Shown: positions 1 through 6,103 of the stretch, in pieces
Position numbering within the stretch: the first letter of the stretch is position 1
Layout: the number at the start of each line of letters is the position of its first letter
NCBI GenBank assembly: GCA_030043175.1
Contig: JASHYD010000272.1
Coordinates: 1 to 8,175, forward strand
DNA length: 8,175 nucleotides
Direction: 5' to 3'
DNA from: Xanthobacteraceae bacterium
GTDB lineage: Bacteria > Pseudomonadota > Alphaproteobacteria > Rhizobiales > Xanthobacteraceae
Made by a program: the position numbers and the translations under genes
Notes under the pieces: generated by a model
Told to the model about the DNA's origin: nothing
Database searches by the model: none
What the model saw: only the letters and a program-made list of their open reading frames with translations

Positions 1-2
1 CG

Positions 3-449
3 GTTCTCGACGGAACTCTGCTCGAACCTGGCGCTCACATCGTCAACGTCGGCGGCAGCGGCAGACTCGATGCCGAGAGCCTGAACCGGATTGATGTCTA
101 TTTGCGGTTCGGCGACGCGCCCGGCCCGGTCGGTCACCCGGAATGGGCGTTTGACGATCAATTCCTAGGCTGGGAGGCGCGGCCTGCTTCGCACAAGCGC
201 GGCGACGGCCGGTCGCGGGGGCGCGCGCATGGCATAGCGCTGCCCGACAAGCGCGTGACACTTGACGATATCGTCAGCGGAAAAACGGCCGGACGCACGT
301 CCAAGGAGCAGATCACATGGTCCGAGCGGGGCAATCTGCAAGGCGCCCAATTTTACGCCGTTGCCGCCACGGTCTATGAGTTGGCCAAAGCCGCCAAGCT
401 TGGATATGAGATTCCAACGCGTTTGCTTCTGCAGGATATTCGCGACTGA
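3..449 (+). CDS. Ornithine cyclodeaminase/mu-crystallin family protein, C-terminal part (cut by left edge)
   Basis: The frame is open from the left edge to a TGA at 447-449, giving 148 codons of the C-terminal half of a Rossmann-type NAD(P)-binding enzyme. It begins LDGTLLEPGAHIVNVGGSG, which matches the 'LKPGTHINAVGS' segment of the ornithine cyclodeaminase/mu-crystallin family. It ends with the family's typical tail: a 'LDDIVSGKTAGRTSKEQIT' stretch, then a nucleotide-site helix (GAQFYAVAATVYELAKAAKLG) and a final IPTR/LLQDI segment. Family members include ornithine cyclodeaminase, alanine dehydrogenase (archaeal Ala-DH), ketimine reductases and opine-type dehydrogenases, so the substrate cannot be assigned, least of all without the N-terminal half. 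The enzyme is presumably cytosolic. The next gene starts 126 bp downstream on the same strand, but nothing ties the two functionally. The family call is firm; the reaction is unknown. Confidence 0.8.
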   Translation, partial: VLDGTLLEPGAHIVNVGGSGRLDAESLNRIDVYLRFGDAPGPVGHPEWAFDDQFLGWEARPASHKRGDGRSRGRAHGIALPDKRVTLDDIVSGKTAGRTSKEQITWSERGNLQGAQFYAVAATVYELAKAAKLGYEIPTRLLLQDIRD

Positions 450-575
450 GCCCGCCGCGTAGGACGGTTGCACGCACCGGTGGACTTTAACCTCCGCGGC
501 GGTTTGCCTGAGGCATTGAGCGTGCGGCGCGGTCTTGGTAAAATTGCATTCATTTCTGCTCCGGAGGAGGTCGCC

Positions 576-1490
576 GTGAGAGAACTCGGATTCGTCGTTT
601 CACTATCTGCGGTACTCGCGGTTACGCCGTCGCTGTCGCACGCCCAGAGCGCTGACGCGTTTGCGAAGGCTTTACACGTTTACGACAGCTACCGCGTCGT
701 GCCCAACATCATCTATCTCACCGCGAATAATTGGGATGCGAAGCTCGACGTGTACCAGTCGCGAGACGCTGCCACTCCCAGTCCGACGCTCATTTACTTC
801 CACGGCGGAGGATGGGTCGCAGGTAGCAAAGAGGCGTCCTCGCTGACATTCCTGCCCTTCCTCGACATGGGCTGGAATGTCGTGAACGTCGAGTATCGGC
901 TGGCGAAGGTCTCTTTGGCCCCGGCGGCGGTCGAGGACGCGCTTTGCGCGCTACGTTGGGTTCACCGCAACGGTAAACAGTACAATGTGGACACCAACCG
1001 TCTGGTGCTCATGGGAAACTCAGCCGGCGGACACCTCGCGCTGACCACAGGAATGATTCCCGCGAGCGCTGGCCTCGACAGCCTCTGTCCGGGCAATGAG
1101 GAGCTGAAGGTCGCGGCCATTATCAACTGGTATGGCATCACCGATGTCAATGAACTTCTCGCTGGCCCGAACGTAAGGAACTACGCAGTCGCGTGGCTTG
1201 GCGGCATGTCCAATCGCGAGGAAATCGCCAAACGGGTTTCTCCTCTGACGTATGTTCGACCAGGATTGCCTCCGATTATTTCGGTTCAGGGAGACGCGGA
1301 TCCCACAGTTCCTTATTCGCAGAATGTCCGCTTGCACCAGGCCCTGGACGGAGCCTCCGTTCGCAATGAGCTGGTAACAGTCCCGGGCGGCAAGCACGGC
1401 GGATTTTCCGACGCAGAAATGGCGAAGGCCTATACAGAAATTCGCGGCTTTCTCGATAAGCTCAATATCATCCGGCAGACCGCAAACTAA
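576..1490 (+). CDS. Exported alpha/beta-hydrolase (esterase/lipase, HGGGW type)
   Basis: A 304-residue serine hydrolase of the carboxylesterase/BD-FAE-like alpha/beta-hydrolase group. The GTG start at 576 is chosen because GGAGGAGG lies 5 bases upstream (563-570) and translation from there gives a signal peptide (hydrophobic residues 4-17, Ala-type cleavage near SHA-QS, about residue 22). The in-frame TTG at 468 lacks such a site and would bury the signal. The oxyanion-hole motif HGGGW is at residues 76-80, the nucleophile elbow GNSAGG has Ser149, and the probable acid and base are Asp242 (in GDADPTVPY) and His274 (in GGKHGGF), so the triad appears complete. Two cysteines in the mature part (Cys124, Cys171) could form a disulfide in the periplasm. 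The likely role is hydrolysis of a small ester or acyl substrate outside the cytoplasm. The substrate is unknown, and neither flanking gene identifies a pathway. Confidence 0.88.
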   Translation: MRELGFVVSLSAVLAVTPSLSHAQSADAFAKALHVYDSYRVVPNIIYLTANNWDAKLDVYQSRDAATPSPTLIYFHGGGWVAGSKEASSLTFLPFLDMGWNVVNVEYRLAKVSLAPAAVEDALCALRWVHRNGKQYNVDTNRLVLMGNSAGGHLALTTGMIPASAGLDSLCPGNEELKVAAIINWYGITDVNELLAGPNVRNYAVAWLGGMSNREEIAKRVSPLTYVRPGLPPIISVQGDADPTVPYSQNVRLHQALDGASVRNELVTVPGGKHGGFSDAEMAKAYTEIRGFLDKLNIIRQTAN

Positions 1491-1497
1491 AAACGCC

Positions 1498-2274
1498 TCA
1501 CAGCCCCGCATACCACTGATAACCGCGGTCCTCCCAAAAGCCGCCCTTGCCGCCACCGATATGGGAGAGCCGATCGACCACCTCGATGCGATTGACGTAT
1601 TTGGCGTGCTTGTAGCCGATCTGACGCTCCACCCGCAGCCGCAGCGGCGCACCGTGGGCGACCGGCAGCGGCTTGCCGTTCATCACGTAAGCGAGAATGG
1701 TTTGCGGATGCATTGCGTCGAACAAGTCGATGCTCTCATAATAGAAGCCGCTGTGGTCGGGCGTGCGCACCATCTCGTCCATGCAGTGAAACACGAGATA
1801 ACGAGCGTCCCGCATCACCTCGGCCGTCGCAAGGAGATGGCCCATCGGAACGCCTGTCCATTGGCCTATCGCCGACCACCCTTCGTCGCAATTGTGCATT
1901 GTGATCTGCGTGCGCGACGGCATGGCCTTGACTTCGTCGAGCGTGAGCGACAGGGGGTTTTTCACCATGCCGTCGACGACGAGGCGGAAGTCCGCGAAGT
2001 TTGAAATCATGTGCTGGAAATAGGCCGTGCCGTTCGGCCGCTCGGTGCCGTTTGGCGGGAATTCCGGCGAGATGTCAGCCGCGGTGAATTCCCGCACCAG
2101 TGGCTGTCCCGCCAGCAGCAGGCGCTGCGCCTGGAGCGACATGAACTGGCCGAAATCGAGGATGGGGCGCAGCGACCGCACGTCCATAACCGAAGCCGGA
2201 TCGCAGCCTGAAAGGAGCGTCGCAGCGGTGGCCGAACCGCCAGCGATCAGCGAACGGCGGGTGATGAAGCTCAC
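1498..2274 (-). CDS. Molybdopterin-dependent oxidoreductase, sulfite-oxidase/MsrP fold, Tat lipoprotein
   Basis: A 258-residue protein of the sulfite-oxidase superfamily Moco domain. The GTG start at 2274 is supported by GGAGGA 6 bases upstream, inside the end of the cytochrome b gene, and by the signal sequence it creates: twin arginines at residues 6-7, a hydrophobic stretch, then a lipobox LSGC ending at Cys24. This predicts Tat export of a folded, cofactor-loaded protein followed by lipid anchoring. The family core runs from about residue 96 (DFRLVVDGMVKNPLSLTLDEV). The conserved Cys that ligates molybdenum is Cys129 in MHNCDEGW. The C-terminal family block LAYVMNGKPLPVAHGAPLRL precedes a short GGGKGGFWED tail. 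There is no heme or dimerisation domain, so it resembles bacterial MsrP/YedY-type enzymes rather than full sulfite oxidases. It lies 2 bp after the cytochrome b stop, hence it is almost certainly co-translated with it. The substrate (sulfoxide, sulfite or other) cannot be read from sequence. Confidence 0.9.
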   Translation of the reverse strand: MSFITRRSLIAGGSATAATLLSGCDPASVMDVRSLRPILDFGQFMSLQAQRLLLAGQPLVREFTAADISPEFPPNGTERPNGTAYFQHMISNFADFRLVVDGMVKNPLSLTLDEVKAMPSRTQITMHNCDEGWSAIGQWTGVPMGHLLATAEVMRDARYLVFHCMDEMVRTPDHSGFYYESIDLFDAMHPQTILAYVMNGKPLPVAHGAPLRLRVERQIGYKHAKYVNRIEVVDRLSHIGGGKGGFWEDRGYQWYAGL

Positions 2275-2276
2275 GT

Positions 2277-3149
2277 CTAATCCTCCGGCAGGATCGCATA
2301 TCGCCCGGTGATCATCGAACGCAGGTTGTTGAACACACCGGTGATGATGACTTGGATGAGGTGAACGAGCACGAACAGCACGAGGAGGTTGGCAACGAGG
2401 AAATGAATCGTTCGTGCCGACTGCCGCCCTCCAAACACGTCGAACAGGAACGGCATGGCGGCAGTCACGGCGGGCGACATGGTGAGTCCCGTTAGCACCA
2501 TGAGAGGCAGCAACGCGAATATCACGATCACATAGGCAAGCTTCTGGAGAACATTGTAGCGGCGCGCCGCCTCGCCCCGTGTCCGGCGCAGGCGAATATG
2601 GTTCCGGATATCCACCAGCAGGTGATGCGGGCGAAGCTCTGCGGCGGCCGGCAAGAGATCGCGGCGGAAGTGGCCGGTGAACAGACCAAACAGCAGATAG
2701 ACGAGGCCATTGAACACAAGCAGCCATGCGGCGGCGAAATGCAGGTCGCGCGCCATCGCCAGCCCGCCGGGCGATGTCAGCCATGTCGGGAATGCGCGCG
2801 TGACAGGCTCGCCTTCGGCATCATAGGAAACGCCCAGTACGCCGGTGGTGATGAAGTTGTGCCCCATGATGGAGGTGACGCCGACCGGCTCGTCCGTCTC
2901 GATGTCCTCCAGCGCCGCGATCGAGAGGACGGGCGGCACGCCGCTATAACCGTAGTTTCCCCAATAGAGCGCCGGGTGATAGTTGAACAGACTAAGCCCG
3001 CTCACGAGCAGCAAAACGAGGATCAACGCGTTGATCCAGTGGGTCAGACGCACCACGACGGTGTGCCGGTAGATCAACTCGCGTCGCCGCTTTCCGGCCG
3101 GCTCGCCGGCGGCCTTCGTTTCGGAATTTGGTTCGCTTAAAGCCACCAT
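2277..3149 (-). CDS. Membrane cytochrome b (b561/formate-dehydrogenase-gamma type), electron partner of the molybdoenzyme
   Basis: A 290-residue integral membrane cytochrome b of the 'cytochrome b/b6 domain' class. Four hydrophobic helices are visible, at about residues 36-55, 137-159, 200-223 and 247-271. Histidines suitable as heme ligands lie in three of them: His37 (RLTHWIN), His137 (RDLHFAAAW), and His249/His263 (TIHFLVAN, LVHLIQ). A loop of about 80 residues between helices 1 and 2 (56-136) is a likely periplasmic domain that could dock the partner. The ATG at 3149 is the only reasonable start, although no clear Shine-Dalgarno precedes it. The stop TAG at 2277-2279 is two bases from the GTG of the molybdoenzyme gene, and their coupling implies one complex linking that enzyme to the quinone pool. 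It is not the six-helix MsrQ/YedZ heme protein, so the pair is built differently from MsrPQ. Direction of electron flow is unknown. Confidence 0.87.
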   Translation of the reverse strand: MVALSEPNSETKAAGEPAGKRRRELIYRHTVVVRLTHWINALILVLLLVSGLSLFNYHPALYWGNYGYSGVPPVLSIAALEDIETDEPVGVTSIMGHNFITTGVLGVSYDAEGEPVTRAFPTWLTSPGGLAMARDLHFAAAWLLVFNGLVYLLFGLFTGHFRRDLLPAAAELRPHHLLVDIRNHIRLRRTRGEAARRYNVLQKLAYVIVIFALLPLMVLTGLTMSPAVTAAMPFLFDVFGGRQSARTIHFLVANLLVLFVLVHLIQVIITGVFNNLRSMITGRYAILPED

Positions 3150-3199
3150 AAGCTAGGTTTCGGTTGATCCACATTCGCTCGATTTGAACATGAATGAGT

Positions 3200-3278
3200 G
3201 TAGCCCGGATTGCGGAAAAGCGAAATCCGCAGCGGGCAGATCCGTGGGGATGTTAACCTGACGCCCAACCGGGGCTAC
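3200..3278. repeat. REP-like intergenic palindrome
   Basis: The ends GTAGCCCGG (3200-3208) and CCGGGGCTAC (3269-3278) are inverted copies, allowing one bulged base. An inner near-dyad is formed by CGGATT (3206-3211) and AATCCG (3224-3229). GTAGCCCGGAT...AAATCCG is the look of the short palindromic repeats scattered through Bradyrhizobium-type intergenic DNA, though this copy appears degenerate. It lies 50-130 bp upstream of the cytochrome b start and may be transcribed in its leader. Repetition elsewhere in the genome cannot be seen from this window. Confidence 0.5.
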
Positions 3279-3305
3279 CCAGCTTTGTTCGAACCTCCGC
3301 TGGAT

Positions 3306-3341
3306 ACCCCCGCCCTCCGGCGCCGGGGAGGAAGCGGGGGT
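3306..3341. terminator. Strong GC-rich hairpin between the amidohydrolase and cytochrome b genes
   Basis: ACCCCCGC (3306-3313) pairs perfectly with GCGGGGGT (3334-3341). Inside it CCTCC (3314-3318) pairs with GGAGG (3327-3331), with a two-A bulge and the loop GGCGCCGG. This 13-bp GC stem is very stable on either strand. No run of T follows it in either direction, so it is not a canonical intrinsic terminator. It could slow transcription coming from the amidohydrolase gene, be part of a structured leader for the cytochrome b gene, or be part of a dispersed repeat. Confidence 0.4.
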
Positions 3342-3363
3342 GGCTTGTTAACGGCCCCTCCCT

Positions 3364-3427
3364 AGGTGCCCGTAAGGAGCCTCGCGCACCTGAAGGTGCA
3401 TCTCCTCCCGGCAAGGTTGAGTACCGG
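3364..3427. other. Second structured block with alternative pairings (possible RNA leader or repeat)
   Basis: GCACC (3386-3390) and GGTGC (3395-3399) form a hairpin with loop TGAA, extended by AGGAG (3375-3379) pairing with CTCCT (3402-3406) across an internal loop. A further AGGTGC at 3364-3369 can pair with the same GCACCT (3386-3391), so two mutually exclusive folds are possible. CCGG at 3408-3411 and 3424-3427 forms a third small dyad. With the hairpin at 3306-3341 this makes about 120 bp of dense secondary structure in a region with no convincing gene. No known riboswitch or ncRNA family was recognised. Confidence 0.35.
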
Positions 3428-3539
3428 CGTTTGAGCGAAGTCCGTTCGTACCGACACAATAGCCTCGCTCCTGCAAATCGAAAAAACGTCACATCAGGTG
3501 CCGGCATTTGTTGGCCGTCACGCCGACCGATATTAGCGA

Positions 3540-4769
3540 TCATTGCGGTCGCACCAACCTCGGTAAATCCCATCGAACGGTCTGCCTGCCGTTCTTGAAC
3601 GCCGCGACCGGCTGCGCGATTTCTGAAATGGCCTGTGCGGGCGACAGCGCGTTGATGATGACGACGTCGGCCGGATGGCCTACCGCAAACCCGTAGTCTC
3701 TCAGGTTCAGCAGCGACGCCGATCGATCCGTCAGCATTCGGAAACACTCGTGCAGCTGGGCCGCTCGATCGAGCTGAACGACGTTTGCGTAAAGGTTCGC
3801 CATGCGGATCAACGAGCAGTCGCCATAGGGAGTTGCCGGATTGAGGATGTTGTTCGAGGAGAGGGAGCAATTCACCCCGTGCTCCAGGAGCAAGTTCGCA
3901 TCTGCCACCCCACGCCGGATGTCGTGGTCCTGGTCTCGCCCCATCAAAAACAGATCCGTGGCCGGCAAGACCGTTACCGCAATTCCGGCATCGGCCAAGT
4001 TGCGCGCGATCGTCGTCACCTGGTCGGGCGGCAGGAGCGATAGTTTGGCCATATGACCGACAACGACGCGGCCGCCTCGCTTATATTTCTGGGTGAGGTC
4101 CAAAACGAGGTGAATGTCCATGGCGTCCGGGGCGTTGCCCACGTCGAGATGCATGTCGATGTCGACGTCGAACTCGTGGGCAAGCGCAAAAATGCGTTCG
4201 ATCTGACCGGCATGGTCCGTGTCATATCGAGGGGCGCCGCCAATGACCTTGGCGCCGCGCCTAAGGCCTTCTACCAGCAGTTCTTCCGTTCCCGGAAAGT
4301 TCGTCAACCCCTCCTGGGGGAACACACAGATGTCGATCTCGATCGCCCATTTGTAATCGTCAATCAGCGACGTTATGGCCTCAAACCCTCGCATGCCGAT
4401 ACCGGGATCGAGTTCGACCTGCGTGCGCATGCGAGTTGTCCCATGCATAATGCACTGCACGAGGGTCTGCTCCGCCCGGCGTCGAATGTCTTCAACCGTC
4501 ATGCTGCTCTTTAGTGGCGCGAGCCCTCTGACGGGATTTAGCCGGGTGCGTTCCTGGGGTGCGCAACGGTCGATGAGTCGTGACTTGTCGAGATGGATGT
4601 GGCTCTCGACGAGACCCGGACAGGCAAGCCGGCCTTCTGCATCGCAGACTTGCGCATCGGCGGAAAATATTCGCTCCATCGCCACGATGCGACCGTCGGC
4701 GATGCCAATGTCCGTGAGTTCGCCAGACTGGCGGTCCGCCAGCCGCGCATTGCGGATGATGAGATCCAT
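3540..4769 (-). CDS. Cytosine-deaminase-like amidohydrolase with substituted active site
   Basis: A 409-residue amidohydrolase-superfamily protein of the CodA/AtzC-like group. The ATG at 4769 has GGGGGAGG just upstream. It shows the N-terminal beta-sandwich strand (MDLIIRNARLADRQSG), the metal motif HIHLDK (His57, His59), FPQEG with Gln152 (position of substrate-binding Gln156 of E. coli CodA), IGGAPRYDTD, and His207 and His239 (positions of His214 and His246). By the same alignment, the proton-shuttle Glu217 is Val210 (HLDV instead of HxDE), the metal-ligand Asp313 is Asn306 and Asp314 is Asn307 (SSNNILNP instead of a S-D-N/D-D motif). These numbers come from recalled CodA residues and a by-eye alignment. 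The fold call is firm. Ordinary cytosine deamination is doubtful; another hydrolase reaction, or a pseudoenzyme, is possible. The gene lies 61 bp behind the solute-binding-protein gene, suggesting it acts on an imported amide or heterocycle. Confidence 0.88.
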   Translation of the reverse strand: MDLIIRNARLADRQSGELTDIGIADGRIVAMERIFSADAQVCDAEGRLACPGLVESHIHLDKSRLIDRCAPQERTRLNPVRGLAPLKSSMTVEDIRRRAEQTLVQCIMHGTTRMRTQVELDPGIGMRGFEAITSLIDDYKWAIEIDICVFPQEGLTNFPGTEELLVEGLRRGAKVIGGAPRYDTDHAGQIERIFALAHEFDVDIDMHLDVGNAPDAMDIHLVLDLTQKYKRGGRVVVGHMAKLSLLPPDQVTTIARNLADAGIAVTVLPATDLFLMGRDQDHDIRRGVADANLLLEHGVNCSLSSNNILNPATPYGDCSLIRMANLYANVVQLDRAAQLHECFRMLTDRSASLLNLRDYGFAVGHPADVVIINALSPAQAISEIAQPVAAFKNGRQTVRWDLPRLVRPQ

Positions 4770-4830
4770 CGCCTCCCCCAGCCTGAAACGGTACTGATGC
4801 CGCCAACCCTACGGCAACGAGTTCAAACGA

Positions 4831-5817
4831 CTAGCGGCCGGGTTCGATGTTGGTGTTCGCGGATCTTATGATCGGCCACCATTTATCGATCTCGGCTCTA
4901 TGGTATGCGCCGAGCGCTTCCGCTGTCTGTTGCTCACGGGGTGGGATCACCTGACCGAGGTCCTCGAGCCGGCGACGCACGGTTTCGTCCGCGAGTGCGT
5001 CCATAGCCGCGTTGGTGAGTGCCTGGATAATGTTCTTTGGCGTACCTTTAGGTACCCATAAACCAGACCACGTCGAAATATAGACGCCAGGCGCACCAGC
5101 CTCGTCGACGGTCGGAATATCGGGCGCCGCGGCCAACCGGGCGTTCGCCGTCACCGCATAGGCCTTGATCTGTCCATTGCGCACATAGGGCAAGGCCGAA
5201 ATGGCCTGATCAAACGTCAGATCGATGTGTCCGGCGACCAGGTCTTTCATGATATCTGAGGAGCCGGCGCGATATGGCACAAATCGGAGAGCGGTTCCGG
5301 TCACGCTTTGAAAGTAGATTCCACTGACATGCTGCCCGGAGCCGACCCCGGCGGTGCCCAGAGTGATCGTCTCGGGGTTCGCTTTGAGCAGCGCGGTGAG
5401 TTCTTGCAAATTCTTCGCCGGCAATCTATTTCGCGACACGACCACGTATGGATTGCTCGACAGCAGAGCGACCGGCTCGAGGTCGTGTCGCAGATCGTAG
5501 GGCAGCGTAAATGTCGCTCCGTTCACGACGTGAGTTGGCCAGTTCCCGACGCTTACCGTGTAACCGTCAGGGTCGGCTCGAACAGCGCGGCCAACGCCGA
5601 TGACACCCGATGCTCCGGTCACATTGTCGATCACAATCGGTTGGCCGAGTGAGACACGCATTCGCTCGGTCACAATTCGTGTCAATGTATCGAGGGGGCC
5701 ACCGGCGCCGTAAGGCACGATCAGGGTGACTGGACGGGTCGGATAAGGCTGGCTCGGGGACGCGCTCATGCACCACAAGCTGGCGCACGCGAGCGCGCCA
5801 AAAAAAGAGGCTCTCAT
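4831..5817 (-). CDS. Tripartite tricarboxylate transporter substrate-binding protein (TctC/Bug family)
   Basis: A 328-residue periplasmic binding protein close to the usual Bug length. The ATG at 5817 is chosen over more upstream in-frame starts because GAGAGGAG (about 5827-5834) precedes it and translation from here yields a signal peptide (MRASFFGALACASLWCMSAS, cleavage near residue 20-23). Diagnostic segments are YPTRPVTLIVPYGAGGPLD at 25-43, with Asp43 where Bug proteins contact the ligand carboxylate region; IVIDNVTGASGVIGVG, then RADPDGYTV; a GVGSGQH loop; LPYVRNGQIKAYAVT; and IPTVDEAGAPG followed by WVPKGTPKNII. Such proteins bind carboxylates, amides or small aromatics for TctAB-type carriers, but no tctA or tctB gene is visible here. 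It is probably the first gene of an operon with the amidohydrolase. The ligand is unknown. Confidence 0.9.
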   Translation of the reverse strand: MRASFFGALACASLWCMSASPSQPYPTRPVTLIVPYGAGGPLDTLTRIVTERMRVSLGQPIVIDNVTGASGVIGVGRAVRADPDGYTVSVGNWPTHVVNGATFTLPYDLRHDLEPVALLSSNPYVVVSRNRLPAKNLQELTALLKANPETITLGTAGVGSGQHVSGIYFQSVTGTALRFVPYRAGSSDIMKDLVAGHIDLTFDQAISALPYVRNGQIKAYAVTANARLAAAPDIPTVDEAGAPGVYISTWSGLWVPKGTPKNIIQALTNAAMDALADETVRRRLEDLGQVIPPREQQTAEALGAYHRAEIDKWWPIIRSANTNIEPGR

Positions 5818-5974
5818 ATTTTTGCGCTCCTCTCTCGTAACCTTATCGATTCTGGTCGATTTTCGCCAGCGTAACCGCCGCTCGCCGGCGCCAGCGCGGT
5901 CGCTGCAACCGAGACGGTGCTCGCTGCGCAGAGATGATTGCGAAACTGCCAGTCTCGCTCGCTCAAGGTAAATC

Positions 5975-5995
5975 TGCATGCTGTTGCGTGCATGC
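5975..5995. promoter_or_regulatory. Paired TGCATGC sites in the divergent intergenic region
   Basis: TGCATGC occurs at 5975-5981 and again at 5989-5995. Each contains the self-complementary GCATGC, with centres 14 bp apart, so the block is both a direct and an inverted repeat. It lies between the divergent solute-binding-protein and P450 genes, about 160 bp upstream of the former and 105 bp upstream of the latter, where an operator would be expected. No regulator gene is in the window and no family consensus was recognised. Confidence 0.25.
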
Positions 5996-6038
5996 GAAAC
6001 AAACGAGACGTCTGTCGCCGTCGACCAACTCTCGGTGA

Positions 6039-6051
6039 CCCCTCTTAGGGG
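6039..6051. promoter_or_regulatory. Short dyad CCCCT-ctt-AGGGG upstream of the P450 gene
   Basis: A perfect 5-bp inverted repeat with a 3-base spacer is centred about 58 bp before the P450 start codon. It could be an operator half-site pair or a small hairpin in the 5' leader. Its short length means chance is a real alternative. Confidence 0.2.
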
Positions 6052-6103
6052 ACGAATGCCGCCCATCGTGCGTTGGTAGGGCGGACGCAGAGGAGTAGAC
6101 GTG

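Noticed and set aside
468..575. Upstream TTG start for the alpha/beta-hydrolase
   Set aside because: It lacks a convincing ribosome-binding site and would put the signal peptide 36 residues inside the protein.
2275..2784. N-terminal extension of the molybdoenzyme reading frame up to 2784
   Set aside because: This part overlaps the cytochrome b gene in another frame, reads as Arg/Pro-rich noise, and would hide the twin-arginine/lipobox signal that starts at the GTG at 2274 with its own ribosome-binding site.
3364..3427. Group II intron domain V or end
   Set aside because: A hairpin of similar size is present, but the AGC catalytic triad and GNRA-capped 34-nt pattern are missing and no maturase frame is nearby.
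3290..3430. Molybdenum-cofactor riboswitch for the downstream Moco enzyme
   Set aside because: The context is tempting, but I could not match the conserved core of the Moco RNA motif; only generic hairpins are supported.
3253..3870. Minus-strand 205-codon frame across the structured intergenic block
   Set aside because: It overlaps the 3' end of the amidohydrolase gene in another frame, has no recognisable domain, and its GC-rich part is explained by hairpins.
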